This document shows, piece by piece, positions 42,653 to 51,812 of a stretch of DNA of 64,000 bases (position 1 is its first letter; every line of letters begins with the position of its first letter). Made by a program: the position numbers and the translations under genes. The stretch is from Bacteroidota bacterium (GTDB taxonomy: Bacteria; Bacteroidota; Bacteroidia; JAHEXY01), in assembly GCA_023251875.1 (NCBI GenBank), contig JAHEXY010000001.1, positions 496,001 through 560,000 on the forward strand, in the 5' to 3' direction. The notes beneath the pieces are model-generated. The model saw nothing but the letters and a program-made list of their open reading frames with translations. It was not told the origin of the DNA and made no database searches.

Positions 42653-43519
42653 TTATTTCCTTCTCAATTTACTTATAATAGGCAATTCACTTTCATAAAC
42701 AATTTTAACACCATTTCCCATTGCAATTTCATTTGCACGAATATCGCGAACCATACGATCGAAACCTTGAGGTTCTACAGAGGCTGCCTGATCGCTCCCC
42801 CACATGGCTCTATCAAGGGTAATGTGACGTTCAACTGAACATGCTCCTAATACAGCAGCTGCAATAGTTGTTGATAAACCGGCTTCGTGGCCAGAATAAC
42901 CTACAGGAACATTATATTTTTGGGCAAGCGTGTTAATTGCACGTAAATTTAATTCTTCCAATTTTGATGGATAGGTACTTGTGCAATGCATAACGATAAC
43001 ATTTTCTTTTCCCAGAATCTCCATTGCATGATCAACTTGTGCAAGTGTTGACATTCCGGTAGAAAGAATAATGGGCCTTTCATAATATTTATGATGACGT
43101 AATAAATTATCGTCAGTAAGAGATGCAGATGCTATTTTATAACAAGGAGGATTAAATTGTTCCATAAAATCAACAGAAGCTTCGTCCCAGCAAGATGAAA
43201 ACCACATGATGCCTTTTTCTTGACAGTATGCATTGATAATTCCAAATTCTTCAACGCCAAATTCTAATCCTCTTTTTAAATCGCCATTAGTAGTGCCAAA
43301 AGGATTTTCTCTAGGTTTTGCAAGTTCATCTTTGGTATATACAACATCAACAGTTCTTTTTTGAAATTTAACCGCATCACATCCTGATGTTACAGCAGCA
43401 TCGATAAGTTTTTTTGCAATTTCAATATTGCCATTGTGGTTAATTCCTATTTCAGCAATAATAAAACAGGGTTGACCTTCTCCTACAATTTTGTTTCCTA
43501 TTCGTACTGTTTGTGACAT
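42653..43519 (-). CDS. N-acetylneuraminate synthase (NeuB)-family protein lacking the C-terminal SAF domain
   Basis: A TIM-barrel phosphoenolpyruvate condensing enzyme of 288 residues from the ATG at 43519; an upstream in-frame extension to 43561 has no family similarity. Motifs include FIIAEIGINHNGN, DAVKFQKRT, PCYKIASASLTD, STGMSTLAQVDHA, HCTSTYPS, VGYSGHE and VERHITLDRAMWGSDQ. NeuB, legionaminate and pseudaminate synthases make nonulosonic acids for surface glycans. Classical members have about 345 residues with a C-terminal antifreeze-like SAF domain; this one ends before it. It is 71 bases downstream of a short-chain dehydrogenase, suggesting a surface-sugar pathway unit. Confidence 0.85.
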   Translation of the reverse strand: MSQTVRIGNKIVGEGQPCFIIAEIGINHNGNIEIAKKLIDAAVTSGCDAVKFQKRTVDVVYTKDELAKPRENPFGTTNGDLKRGLEFGVEEFGIINAYCQEKGIMWFSSCWDEASVDFMEQFNPPCYKIASASLTDDNLLRHHKYYERPIILSTGMSTLAQVDHAMEILGKENVIVMHCTSTYPSKLEELNLRAINTLAQKYNVPVGYSGHEAGLSTTIAAAVLGACSVERHITLDRAMWGSDQAASVEPQGFDRMVRDIRANEIAMGNGVKIVYESELPIISKLRRK

Positions 43520-43590
43520 ATATTTTGGGGTATAAAATTTAAGAAGTATAAAAGTAGGCAAATTACGCTAGTGTGCAAATTATTTAAGCA

Positions 43591-44418
43591 TCAAATCACT
43601 GTCCAGCCACCATCTACAACCAATTCATGACCGGTTACGTAAGACGAAGCGTCCGAAGCTAAAAATAATAAAGGACCAATTAATTCATTTGCTAATCCTA
43701 TTCGCCTTAAGCAAGTTCTTTGCTTTAACTTATCTAAAAACGGATCCTCCTTTTTTACAGAATTAGGTCCTGAATCTTCTGTGTTTGAAAAAGGCCCGGG
43801 TAAAATAGCATTTGCTCTTATTCCAAATGGACCCCAGAAGGATGCAACATACTTTGTTAGGCCAATTAGGCCTGATTTAGCTGCTACATAGCCCGGTGGG
43901 TTAATTTTATCTGTTCCTTCATATAATAATGGGCTTGGAGCTACTTTTCCGTACATAGATGAGATATTGATGATGCTTCCCTTTTTATTTTCCTTCATTA
44001 CAGTTCCTACTTTTTGGCTGCATAGGGCTGCCCAATAAATTCCTCCGGTAAGATTTTTCATCCATTGGTCTAAAGTAGCATTTTCTAAATTTCCTGAAGG
44101 GGTATTAAAGCCGGTATTTTGATTGAGTTCATGTGCATTATTAACCAGTATGTCTATTTTTTTTTCTTGCAAAATAATTTGATCAAGTAATTTACTTAAA
44201 GCTTCAATATTATACATATCAATGGTATGGCCTATTACTTTACCTTTGCCAAATTCATTGTCGCACTGTTTTATAAAATCGGCTAGCTTACTGCTTCTTC
44301 CCAGTGCAATTACCTTAGCTCCGTTTTGAGCAAGTGCTTTGCTCATGGTACGGCCTAAAAATCCGCTAGCACCAGTTATAATGGCTGTTTTACCTTCAAG
44401 AGAAAAAAGAGAATTCAT
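43591..44418 (-). CDS. Short-chain dehydrogenase/reductase
   Basis: A 275-residue classical SDR: cofactor motif TGASGFLGRTMSKAL (about 16-30), NNAHE, catalytic Ser in INISSMYG, and the active-site pair Y and K in PPGYVAAKSGLIGL, ending with the usual GGWTVI. The insert around TGFNTPSGNLENATLDQW is longer than average. It is upstream of the NeuB-family gene on the same strand, so it may act on a sugar intermediate. Confidence 0.88.
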   Translation of the reverse strand: MNSLFSLEGKTAIITGASGFLGRTMSKALAQNGAKVIALGRSSKLADFIKQCDNEFGKGKVIGHTIDMYNIEALSKLLDQIILQEKKIDILVNNAHELNQNTGFNTPSGNLENATLDQWMKNLTGGIYWAALCSQKVGTVMKENKKGSIINISSMYGKVAPSPLLYEGTDKINPPGYVAAKSGLIGLTKYVASFWGPFGIRANAILPGPFSNTEDSGPNSVKKEDPFLDKLKQRTCLRRIGLANELIGPLLFLASDASSYVTGHELVVDGGWTVI

Positions 44419-44477
44419 TTCAAATATAAATTATAGAAGTTTATAGCATCGATAGAAGCAAATTTAAAAATAATAAC

Positions 44478-44597
44478 TTAACTAAAATTAGCTTGCATAC
44501 TTTCATCTATTTTGGTTATGTTGATTGTATCAACTAAGTTTAATATCTGTTTAAATATCCGCTGTTCGACTAATTTTATTTCTGTATTTTTGCTCAT
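44478..44597 (-). pseudogene. N-terminal remnant of an IS4-type (DUF4372) transposase
   Basis: A minus-strand frame of 39 codons (MSKNTEIKLVEQRIFKQILN, then LVDTINITKI) resembles the first residues of Bacteroidota IS4-family transposases with a DUF4372 N-terminus (typical start MxKNTxFxGQPIFxQxL). The remaining 350 or so residues are missing and the frame ends in unrelated sequence. No terminal inverted repeats were found. Identification rests on a short segment. Confidence 0.45.
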
Positions 44598-44683
44598 GTT
44601 GTATAATTGTTCGTCAAAACAAATTTACAACATCTTAAGCGGCTTGCCTTGGTAAGCTCTTTTGTTAATTTATTTGTTATTTT

Positions 44684-44707
44684 CTCTATGTCTGTACGCC
44701 TCTGTGG
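44684..44707. repeat. CCACAGAG-type dispersed repeat, copy 2 (inverted)
   Basis: CTCTATGTCTGTACGCCTCT followed by GTGG is related, in opposite orientation, to 36906-36929. It lies just before the acetyltransferase start. Confidence 0.4.
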
Positions 44708-44723
44708 CGAAAAAACTAAAAAC

Positions 44724-45245
44724 ATGCTAAAATCCGAAAACATATTACTCCGTGCACTAGAACCTTCTGATGTTGATTTATTGTTTAAATGGGAAAACGA
44801 TACTTCTATTTGGCATGTAAGTAATACGCTTACGCCTTTTTCAAAACATGTGTTGCAACAATATGTAGATAATTCTCATCTTGATTTATATACAACAAAG
44901 CAACTACGGCTTATTATTGACGATCACCAAAATAAAAAAAGCTTTGGCTGTATTGATTTATTTGATTTTGAACCTTACCATAAAAGAGCTGGTATTGGAG
45001 TATTGATAAGCAATGCAGAAGATAGAAATAAAGGTTTTGCAAAAGAGGCATTAAATCTATTGATCAATTATTGTTTTTCAAAATTGAATCTTCATCAATT
45101 GTATTGTAACATTACAGTGGATAATGAAGCAAGCCTAAAACTTTTTACGCAATTTGGTTTTGAAATTATTGGTAGCAAAAAGCAATGGATTTGGGATGGC
45201 GATGATTGGAAAGATGAGTATCTGCTACAGTTAATTTGTAAGTAG
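44724..45245 (+). CDS. GNAT-family N-acetyltransferase
   Basis: A 173-residue acetyltransferase of the RimJ/RimL-like group. The start at 44724 (MLKSENILLRALEPSDVDLL) is the family-typical beginning; the frame is open further upstream to 44607, but that part covers an intergenic repeat. The acetyl-CoA binding region is AGIGVLISNAEDRNKGFAKEA, and NEASLKLFTQFGFEIIG is the usual C-terminal motif. The acceptor may be a protein N-terminus or a small amine. Six bases separate its stop from the convergent SAM hydrolase gene. Confidence 0.88.
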   Translation: MLKSENILLRALEPSDVDLLFKWENDTSIWHVSNTLTPFSKHVLQQYVDNSHLDLYTTKQLRLIIDDHQNKKSFGCIDLFDFEPYHKRAGIGVLISNAEDRNKGFAKEALNLLINYCFSKLNLHQLYCNITVDNEASLKLFTQFGFEIIGSKKQWIWDGDDWKDEYLLQLICK

Positions 45246-45251
45246 TGAGTC

Positions 45252-46031
45252 TTACTCAAACTCAATTCGAATTGTATCTCCAGGTTTTAAACCTAATAAT
45301 CCAGAAGCACGGCCTTTATTTATGGCTATTTCTAAATAGCCTGTAGAGCCATACATAATAAGCATTTCGCCTTCGGGTACATCATTGTATCTAAGAGATA
45401 CTTTGTTTACATCGTAATCAGAATTTCTAAAAAAAACATTGAACTTTCTGTTTTTACTTACTCCATCAAATAATTCACGCGTGATATTGGTAATTACATT
45501 TTCGTAGCCATCAACAAATATCACATTACCTCTAATTGATTTTTCATTGATAATAGGTTGTAGTAGTTTTCTTTCAACCAAAAGAGGACCGGCTTTACCC
45601 AGCGTATCAATTTCTCCTTTTTCAGCAATATAACAGGCTGTTCTAACTAAAATATCTTTGGCCGGAAAAGAAGGAGAATCTGTTGGCAATGAATTTCCAA
45701 GCAAAATTGTTTTTGTTGGAGACGAATCAAACATTAATGAAAATATTCCATTATCAGCTCCAACAAAAAAATGTTGATTCATTTCAATTGCAAAATGTTT
45801 TACTTTATTATTGACCTCTGAATTAATTCCGATTAAATGTATGGTTCCTTCGGGAAATTCTTTGTAAGCGTTTTTTAAAATAAAAGAAGCTTGCAATATA
45901 TCAAAAGGAGCTATTTGATGGGTAATATCAACTATTGTAGCTTGTGGTAAAATTTTCAAAATCGATCCTTTAATAGCACTTACATAGTAATCTTTAATTC
46001 CTAAATCTGTAGTAAGAGTAATAATGGCCAT
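45252..46031 (-). CDS. SAM hydroxide adenosyltransferase family protein (DUF62)
   Basis: A 259-residue member of the family that includes SAM hydrolase, chlorinase and fluorinase. Recognised from ITLTTDLGIKDYYVSAIKG at the N-terminus, the conserved ADNGIFSLMF, and the C-terminal domain with VIFVDGYENVITNI. Most bacterial members hydrolyse S-adenosylmethionine to adenosine and methionine; the halogenase loop characteristic of fluorinases is not evident. Full length. Confidence 0.88.
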   Translation of the reverse strand: MAIITLTTDLGIKDYYVSAIKGSILKILPQATIVDITHQIAPFDILQASFILKNAYKEFPEGTIHLIGINSEVNNKVKHFAIEMNQHFFVGADNGIFSLMFDSSPTKTILLGNSLPTDSPSFPAKDILVRTACYIAEKGEIDTLGKAGPLLVERKLLQPIINEKSIRGNVIFVDGYENVITNITRELFDGVSKNRKFNVFFRNSDYDVNKVSLRYNDVPEGEMLIMYGSTGYLEIAINKGRASGLLGLKPGDTIRIEFE

Positions 46032-46137
46032 TTTGATAATTCAGAAAGTATGCTAAAATTTAATTGTTTTATCTGATAAATTTCTATATTAAGCAAGATA
46101 TATTAAATATAATCTTTAATCACTAATCTAAAAAAAA

Positions 46138-47103
46138 TTGAGCGAACAAATTATTCAAATCACAGATGTAAACCCAGTTGAGGTTTATGGTATTAATGAT
46201 AGTAAGTTAGATGCCATCCGAAAGTATTTTCCCGAACTAAAAATTATTGCAAGAGGAAATGAAATTAAAATAATAGGAGATGCTAAAAACATCGAAAAAT
46301 TTGAAACCAAATTTAATCATGTACTCGAATACTTTCACAAGTTTGGATCAATAAGCGAAACCAATATTGAAAAACTAATGATGCAAAATGGTGAAATGCA
46401 GATCTCTAATGGCGAAGAAAAAACATTGAGTTCTGATATTTTATTACATGGTGTAAATGGACGCATTATTAAAGCTCGTACTTCCAATCAATTTAAAATG
46501 GCATTGAGCATCGAAAAAAACGATATGATATTTGCCATAGGTCCTGCCGGTAGTGGAAAAACATATACAGCTGTTGCTTTAGCTGTAAAGGCTTTAAAAA
46601 ATAAAGAAGTAAGAAGACTAATTTTAACTAGACCGGCAGTTGAAGCAGGCGAAAATTTAGGTTTTTTACCGGGTGATTTAAAAGAAAAATTAGATCCCTA
46701 CATGCAACCCTTGTATGATGCATTGCGTGATATGATTCCGGTTGAAAAACTTGTTTTATACTTAGAAACAAAAGTGATTGAAATAGCTCCCTTGGCTTTT
46801 ATGCGCGGACGTACACTTGATGATGCATTTGTAATATTAGATGAAGCACAAAATACAACTGAAAGTCAATTAAGAATGTTTTTGAGTCGTATGGGAAGTG
46901 CTGCAAAATTTATTATTACAGGAGATGTAACTCAAATTGATTTACCTCGCCATCAACCATCAGGCTTAATTCAAGTGCAAAAAGTTTTAGATGGCATTAA
47001 AGGAATAGAATTTATTTATCTGGATGGTAACGATATTGTTCGCCATCATTTGGTAAAGAAAATTCTTGAAGCTTATGAAATGAATTCAAAAAATAAAGTT
47101 TAA
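46138..47103 (+). CDS. PhoH-family ATPase
   Basis: A 321-residue cytoplasmic protein. An N-terminal KH-like region (1-60) precedes the PhoH P-loop domain with Walker A GPAGSGKTYTAVA (from Gly135), the conserved RRLILTRPAVEAGENLGFLP, and Walker B VILDEAQNTT. PhoH proteins are ATP-hydrolysing, probably RNA-related. The start is TTG at 46138, giving the expected N-terminus. Confidence 0.92.
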   Translation: MSEQIIQITDVNPVEVYGINDSKLDAIRKYFPELKIIARGNEIKIIGDAKNIEKFETKFNHVLEYFHKFGSISETNIEKLMMQNGEMQISNGEEKTLSSDILLHGVNGRIIKARTSNQFKMALSIEKNDMIFAIGPAGSGKTYTAVALAVKALKNKEVRRLILTRPAVEAGENLGFLPGDLKEKLDPYMQPLYDALRDMIPVEKLVLYLETKVIEIAPLAFMRGRTLDDAFVILDEAQNTTESQLRMFLSRMGSAAKFIITGDVTQIDLPRHQPSGLIQVQKVLDGIKGIEFIYLDGNDIVRHHLVKKILEAYEMNSKNKV

Positions 47104-47125
47104 AATAATTAATTATTCCAAACTC

Positions 47126-47151
47126 CCCCTCTCCTTTTTCTAGGAGAGGGG
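47126..47151. repeat. CCCTCTCC/GGAGAGGG hairpin
   Basis: CCCCTCTCCT (47126-47135) pairs with AGGAGAGGGG (47142-47151) over a 6-base loop, followed by ATGGGGTGAGG. This CT/GA palindrome is a widespread intergenic type; a related CT-rich hairpin sits in the centre of the element at 37262-37358. Confidence 0.55.
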
Positions 47152-47186
47152 ATGGGGTGAGGCCGAATACATTAACCCTTATACAA

Positions 47187-47969
47187 ATGACTTATACACT
47201 TATAACCGGAGCCAGTAAAGGAATTGGAAAAAGTATGGCTATTGAATGTGCTAAATTAGGTATGAACTTAATTTTAGTTGCAAGGTCAATGCCTTTATTA
47301 GAGGGGCTTAAACAAGAAATAACAAAAGATATTAATATTGATGTGCAACTATATGCCGCAGATTTAGCTAAAGAAGGAGCTTCGGCAGAAGTATATGAAT
47401 GGTGTTCTCGCCAAAAACTGAGTGTTGATAAATTAATTAATAATGCAGGCGTTAATCGCTTCGGATCCTTTGATAATTTACCTCTTTCGGAGAAAAAACA
47501 AGTAATTCAATTAAATGTAAATGCGGTAATTGAAATGACGCATTATTTTTTGCCTGATTTATTAAAGCAGCGCGAAGCACATATCTTAATTGTAGGCAGT
47601 ACATCTTCGTTTATACCTAATCCATACATGGCTTTATACGGTAGTTCTAAAGCATTTATTTATTCTTTTTCAAGAGCCTTAAGGAGTGAGCTAAAAAGAA
47701 CAAATGTATCTGTTAGTTGTTTATGTCCTGGCCCTACTAAAACTGATATTACATCTGCCGCGGGCATGAAAGAGGTAGACGGTTGGAAAGCCAATTTTGA
47801 AATGAGCTCTGAATCAGTGGCTAGAAGCGGTATATTAGGCATGCTTAATAAAAAAGCTAAAATTGTTCCTGGCTTTTCAAATAAATTAACGGTATTACTT
47901 TCTTACATTACTCCTACCGGTTTTTTGACTGATAATGCAGGGGCATTAATGAAAAGCATGGGAAAATAG
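47187..47969 (+). CDS. Short-chain dehydrogenase/reductase
   Basis: A 260-residue SDR starting at the ATG at 47187 (MTYTLITGASKGIG); an upstream in-frame start at 47157 would run into the preceding hairpin region. The NAD(P) motif is TGASKGIGKSMA, NNAG is at the usual place, the catalytic Ser is in VGSTSS, and the Y/K pair is in YGSSKAF. Resembles the DltE/YqjQ-like group. The substrate is unknown. Confidence 0.88.
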   Translation: MTYTLITGASKGIGKSMAIECAKLGMNLILVARSMPLLEGLKQEITKDINIDVQLYAADLAKEGASAEVYEWCSRQKLSVDKLINNAGVNRFGSFDNLPLSEKKQVIQLNVNAVIEMTHYFLPDLLKQREAHILIVGSTSSFIPNPYMALYGSSKAFIYSFSRALRSELKRTNVSVSCLCPGPTKTDITSAAGMKEVDGWKANFEMSSESVARSGILGMLNKKAKIVPGFSNKLTVLLSYITPTGFLTDNAGALMKSMGK

Positions 47970-48067
47970 TGAATGTATACTAAATAGAGTTTCTATATTA
48001 TTAATAATTCCAAGCCATCCCTTCTCTTGATAGTGAGGGATGGTAAAGAGAAATAAAATAAAAAATA

Positions 48068-50146
48068 ATGCATTCTTCAAGTAATAAATTGGGTATTCAA
48101 ATTAGTTTTCTGATAATATTTTTATTTATTATAACATTTATAAATGCCCAAACCAATCCTGCTGACGTAACAATTGTTCGTGATAAATGGGGCGTACCTC
48201 ATATTTTTGGCAAAACAGATGCTGATGTTGCGTATGGCCTTGCCTGGGCTAATGCTGAAGATGATTTTAAAATAATTCAAGAAGATTATCTTAACATTAA
48301 ACAATTAAATGGAAGCGTAAAAGGTATAGAGGGGGCAAAAATAGATTATGTAATTGTCATGCTTAAAGCCAGAGAAACGGCCATGCAAAAATATGAAACG
48401 GATATTTCTCCTCAATTTAAAAAATATTTAAAAGCGTATGCGGATGGTTTTAATGCTTATGCAAAGGCTCACCCCGATCAAATTATTTGCAAAGGAATAT
48501 TTCCCATTGATGAAATAGATTTAATAACGGGTTATATTATTTCTTTTGCTTTTATGTCGAGATTAGAAGCTGAATTAATGAGTTTATTCAAAGGAGAAAA
48601 ATTTGATCAATCTTATATAGGCTCTAATGGAATTGCCCTTAATTCAAATAAAACCTCAGACGGTTCCGTTTTTTTGGATGTTAATTCTCATCAAATGCTC
48701 GAAGGAATAATGTCGTGGTACGAAGCGCATTTGGTAAGTGAAGAAGGTATGAATATTTATGGAGGATTATTGCAGGGCGGTGTAACGGTTTTTCACGGTG
48801 CCAATGAAAATTTGGGATGGGCACATACCGATAATTATGTCGATTTAATTGATCGTTACCAATTGCAAATAAATCCACACAATCATCATCAGTATTTATT
48901 CGATGGCAAATGGGAAAATTTTGAAGAGTCAAAAATAAAGTTAAAAGTTAAAATTGCAGGAGTAATTATACCGATAAGTAAAATGGGATATTGGACCAAA
49001 TACGGACCTACCTTTAAAACCAAACGTGGTATGTTTTCAATTCGCCTTGCTGCTATAATGGATGTTCGTGGGGCAGAAGAATGGTATTGGATGAACAAAG
49101 CACAAAATTTTACTCAGTTTAAAAAAGCATTAGACATGCAAGCCATTCCCTGTTTTAATATTATTTATGCGGATAGATTTGATACCATTTACCATTTAAG
49201 TAATGCTATGGTTCCTATTCGTGATCCCCAATATAATTGGACGGGAACATTACCCGGCAATACTTCAAAAACCTTATGGACTAAGTTGCATCCACTTATT
49301 GATTTGCCTCAAACTCTTAATCCAAATTGTGGATATATTTTCAATACAAATAATTCACCATTTGATGTCACATGTAACAAAAGCATTCAGCACTGTGATA
49401 GTACTATGTGCTTTGATGAAATTATTAATAATAGAAGTAGCCGTTTTCATGAATTGATTGAGCAAAAAGAAAAATTTTCTTATGATGATTTTTTAAAACT
49501 AAAATTTGACATCACTTATCCGGATACTGTTTTGCCTATTTTTAATATTCCTGTTCAAGAAATTTTTAAAATGAAACCTGAAGACTATCCTGAATTTTCT
49601 AATGAGTTAAAATTGATTCAAGCATGGGATAAAAAAGCAGATACTAACAGCATAGCAGCATCTTGGGTATTACTTACAGGGTATTACTTGCAGCAAATGG
49701 CAAAGCAAAGTAATAAGATTTACAGAACAGATTATAATTATAAAAACAATTGCTACCAAAATGCTTTAGTTGATGCAAAAAAACATTTGCTCAAATATTT
49801 TGGTACAACAGAAGTAACATTAGGCCAGTTGCAGCGTCATATAAGGGGGAATAAAAATATAGCTGTTGGCGGAATGCCCGATGTAATTGCTGCTATGTAT
49901 TGTTTGCCCACTAAAGACGGCAAGTTTACTTCATTTGCAGGAGATTCATTTATTGAACTGGTAAAATTTGCAAAAGATGGAACACATATTGAAACTATTA
50001 ATGCTTTTGGTTCTTCAAATGATCCTACTAGAGAACACTACAACGATCAAATGGAAATGTTTGTGAAACAAAAAACAAAACAAGTTTCCCTAGATAAAGC
50101 AACCATTTTTAAAGAAGCTGAAAAGGTTTACCATCCGGGATTGTAG
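48068..50146 (+). CDS. Penicillin acylase (Ntn-hydrolase) family protein
   Basis: A 692-residue exported enzyme of the penicillin amidase/acyl-homoserine-lactone acylase family. A signal peptide covers residues 10-27. The alpha chain begins VTIVRDKWGVPHIFGKTDADV. Autoprocessing is expected before Ser186 (IGSNGIALN); this Ser would be the N-terminal nucleophile of the beta chain, as in SNAW-type homologues, with a conserved DVNSHQ a few residues later. Substrates in the family include beta-lactams, N-acyl homoserine lactones and cyclic lipopeptides; the specificity here is unknown. Confidence 0.88.
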   Translation: MHSSSNKLGIQISFLIIFLFIITFINAQTNPADVTIVRDKWGVPHIFGKTDADVAYGLAWANAEDDFKIIQEDYLNIKQLNGSVKGIEGAKIDYVIVMLKARETAMQKYETDISPQFKKYLKAYADGFNAYAKAHPDQIICKGIFPIDEIDLITGYIISFAFMSRLEAELMSLFKGEKFDQSYIGSNGIALNSNKTSDGSVFLDVNSHQMLEGIMSWYEAHLVSEEGMNIYGGLLQGGVTVFHGANENLGWAHTDNYVDLIDRYQLQINPHNHHQYLFDGKWENFEESKIKLKVKIAGVIIPISKMGYWTKYGPTFKTKRGMFSIRLAAIMDVRGAEEWYWMNKAQNFTQFKKALDMQAIPCFNIIYADRFDTIYHLSNAMVPIRDPQYNWTGTLPGNTSKTLWTKLHPLIDLPQTLNPNCGYIFNTNNSPFDVTCNKSIQHCDSTMCFDEIINNRSSRFHELIEQKEKFSYDDFLKLKFDITYPDTVLPIFNIPVQEIFKMKPEDYPEFSNELKLIQAWDKKADTNSIAASWVLLTGYYLQQMAKQSNKIYRTDYNYKNNCYQNALVDAKKHLLKYFGTTEVTLGQLQRHIRGNKNIAVGGMPDVIAAMYCLPTKDGKFTSFAGDSFIELVKFAKDGTHIETINAFGSSNDPTREHYNDQMEMFVKQKTKQVSLDKATIFKEAEKVYHPGL

Positions 50147-50147
50147 G

Positions 50148-50188
50148 AATAAATCCTAATAAATTTTTAAAGTATACTAGGATTTATT
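50148..50188. terminator. Hairpin between convergent genes
   Basis: AATAAATCCTA (50148-50158) pairs perfectly with TAGGATTTATT (50178-50188), followed by TT. It lies between the acylase stop and the acyl-CoA dehydrogenase stop. Confidence 0.7.
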
Positions 50189-50214
50189 TTACAACGCTAT
50201 AATAAGGCTGATAA

Positions 50215-51795
50215 TTATGAAAGCCTTTCAAACATATCCATAAATTTAAGCATAGAGCCAATGTTGCTTACTTTTATCTTACCCATCATTACTGCCATTT
50301 GAGCATTGGTACGACCTAATTCAACATCTTCAAAGTTTTGTGCTTTGGCTTTTACAATACATTTAGGATCGCCTTTTAAATTTTCTTCAACAGAACATCT
50401 TTCATCTTTTATGGTAACCGTAAATTTTCCTCCACTATCACCGTCAATATCAAAATGGTAAATAATATTTACGCCTTTAGCTTTTTCAGTAATTAAGCGC
50501 CATTCTAATGAGCGAATAATTTCGTGAGCCTTTGCAGGTTTTTCAATGCTTGGTTTTTTTACTGAAATAGTTACCGGTTCTTGCGTTTTATTTTCAATTG
50601 TATTAGTAGGTTTTGATTTTGCCGGTTTTTTATATCCCGATTGGTAATTAACATCATCAATCATCATGCGAGAAATAATTTCGCGCATAATAGCGGAAGT
50701 GCCGCCTGCAATAGTTCCGCCTCTTGCATCACGAAACATCCGCTCCATAGGAAAATCTTGCATGTAACCATATCCTCCAAAACATTGCAAGCAAGTATCG
50801 GTAACTTTTTTGTTGAGTTCAGTGGCTAATAATTTTGCCATTGAACATTCTCTTACGCATGACAAGTTTTGGTTATAAAGCCAAGAAGCATAATAAGTAA
50901 GTTGTTTAGCAGCTTCTACTTCAGTAGCCAATTGGGCTAATTCATGACGAATGGTTTGGTATTGTTTAATTTTTTTGCCAAAGGCTTCTCTTTCGTTAAT
51001 GTATTTTAAAGTAAGTTCAATGGCATATTCACAAGTTGCAACAGAACCAATGGCAGTCACCAATCTTTCTATCTGAAAACCTTCCATAATATAATAGAAG
51101 CCCATGTTTTCTTCGCCTATTAAATTACTTGCAGGTACTCTAACATTATCAAATGCAAGCTCGCCCATATCAGAACTTCTCCATCCTAATTTTTTCATTT
51201 TAGTAGCCGTGAAGCCTGGAGTATTTTTATCAACTACAATAAGACTTATTCCATTTAATCCCATACCAGGATCTGTTTTTACAGCCAGGGTAATAAAATC
51301 ACAGTAATACCCATTAGAAATAAAAACCTTTGATCCATTAATTACATAATGATCACCTTCACGAACAGCTTTTGTTTTAATATTGGCAACATCAGATCCG
51401 GCAACGGGTTCAGAAATACCTAATGCCGATACCATTTCGCCATTAATAGCTGCTCTTAAATATTTTTGTTTTAGTTCTTCTGATCCAACAGCAGCTATGT
51501 GACCGGTTCCTAAATATTGGTGCACGCCAACTGATGCTGCAAAACCGCCTGATCCGGTTCTTGATAATTCTTCTAAAAAAACTACAGAATAAAAGAAATC
51601 GGCATTTTGTCCGCCTTCTTTTTCGTCATAGTTAATTCCCAAAAAACCCATTTCTCCCATGCGTTTCCAAATTTGCTTTGGAATGTGTTCTTCTTTTTCC
51701 CATTCATTAATGTGAGGTGTAACTTCTGTTTCAATAAATTTTCTAACGCTTTGGCGAAATAATTCGTGGTCTTGTGTTAAATAAGGTGATTGCAT
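50215..51795 (-). CDS. Acyl-CoA dehydrogenase fused to an SCP2-like sterol carrier domain
   Basis: A 526-residue protein. Residues 1-385 are a complete acyl-CoA dehydrogenase (GISEPVAGSDVANIKTKAV, RSSDMGELAFDNVRVP, CLQCFGGYGYMQDFPMERMF, RDARGGTIAGGTSAIMREI). After a Pro/Lys/Thr-rich linker (about 395-420), the last 105 residues form an SCP2-like lipid-binding domain (IIYHFDIDGDSGGKFTVTI, DVELGRTNAQMAVMMGKIKV). The catalytic base, in the C-terminal helix of this subfamily, is not certain. Probably oxidises fatty acyl-CoA thioesters. It lies 17 bases downstream of a ferredoxin gene on the same strand. Confidence 0.9.
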   Translation of the reverse strand: MQSPYLTQDHELFRQSVRKFIETEVTPHINEWEKEEHIPKQIWKRMGEMGFLGINYDEKEGGQNADFFYSVVFLEELSRTGSGGFAASVGVHQYLGTGHIAAVGSEELKQKYLRAAINGEMVSALGISEPVAGSDVANIKTKAVREGDHYVINGSKVFISNGYYCDFITLAVKTDPGMGLNGISLIVVDKNTPGFTATKMKKLGWRSSDMGELAFDNVRVPASNLIGEENMGFYYIMEGFQIERLVTAIGSVATCEYAIELTLKYINEREAFGKKIKQYQTIRHELAQLATEVEAAKQLTYYASWLYNQNLSCVRECSMAKLLATELNKKVTDTCLQCFGGYGYMQDFPMERMFRDARGGTIAGGTSAIMREIISRMMIDDVNYQSGYKKPAKSKPTNTIENKTQEPVTISVKKPSIEKPAKAHEIIRSLEWRLITEKAKGVNIIYHFDIDGDSGGKFTVTIKDERCSVEENLKGDPKCIVKAKAQNFEDVELGRTNAQMAVMMGKIKVSNIGSMLKFMDMFERLS

Positions 51796-51812
51796 GGTAT
51801 TTTTTTAGCAAT

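Noticed and set aside
45252..46031. Fluorinase or chlorinase activity for the DUF62 protein
   Set aside because: The family mostly hydrolyses SAM, and no halogenase-specific loop is apparent; kept as SAM hydroxide adenosyltransferase family.
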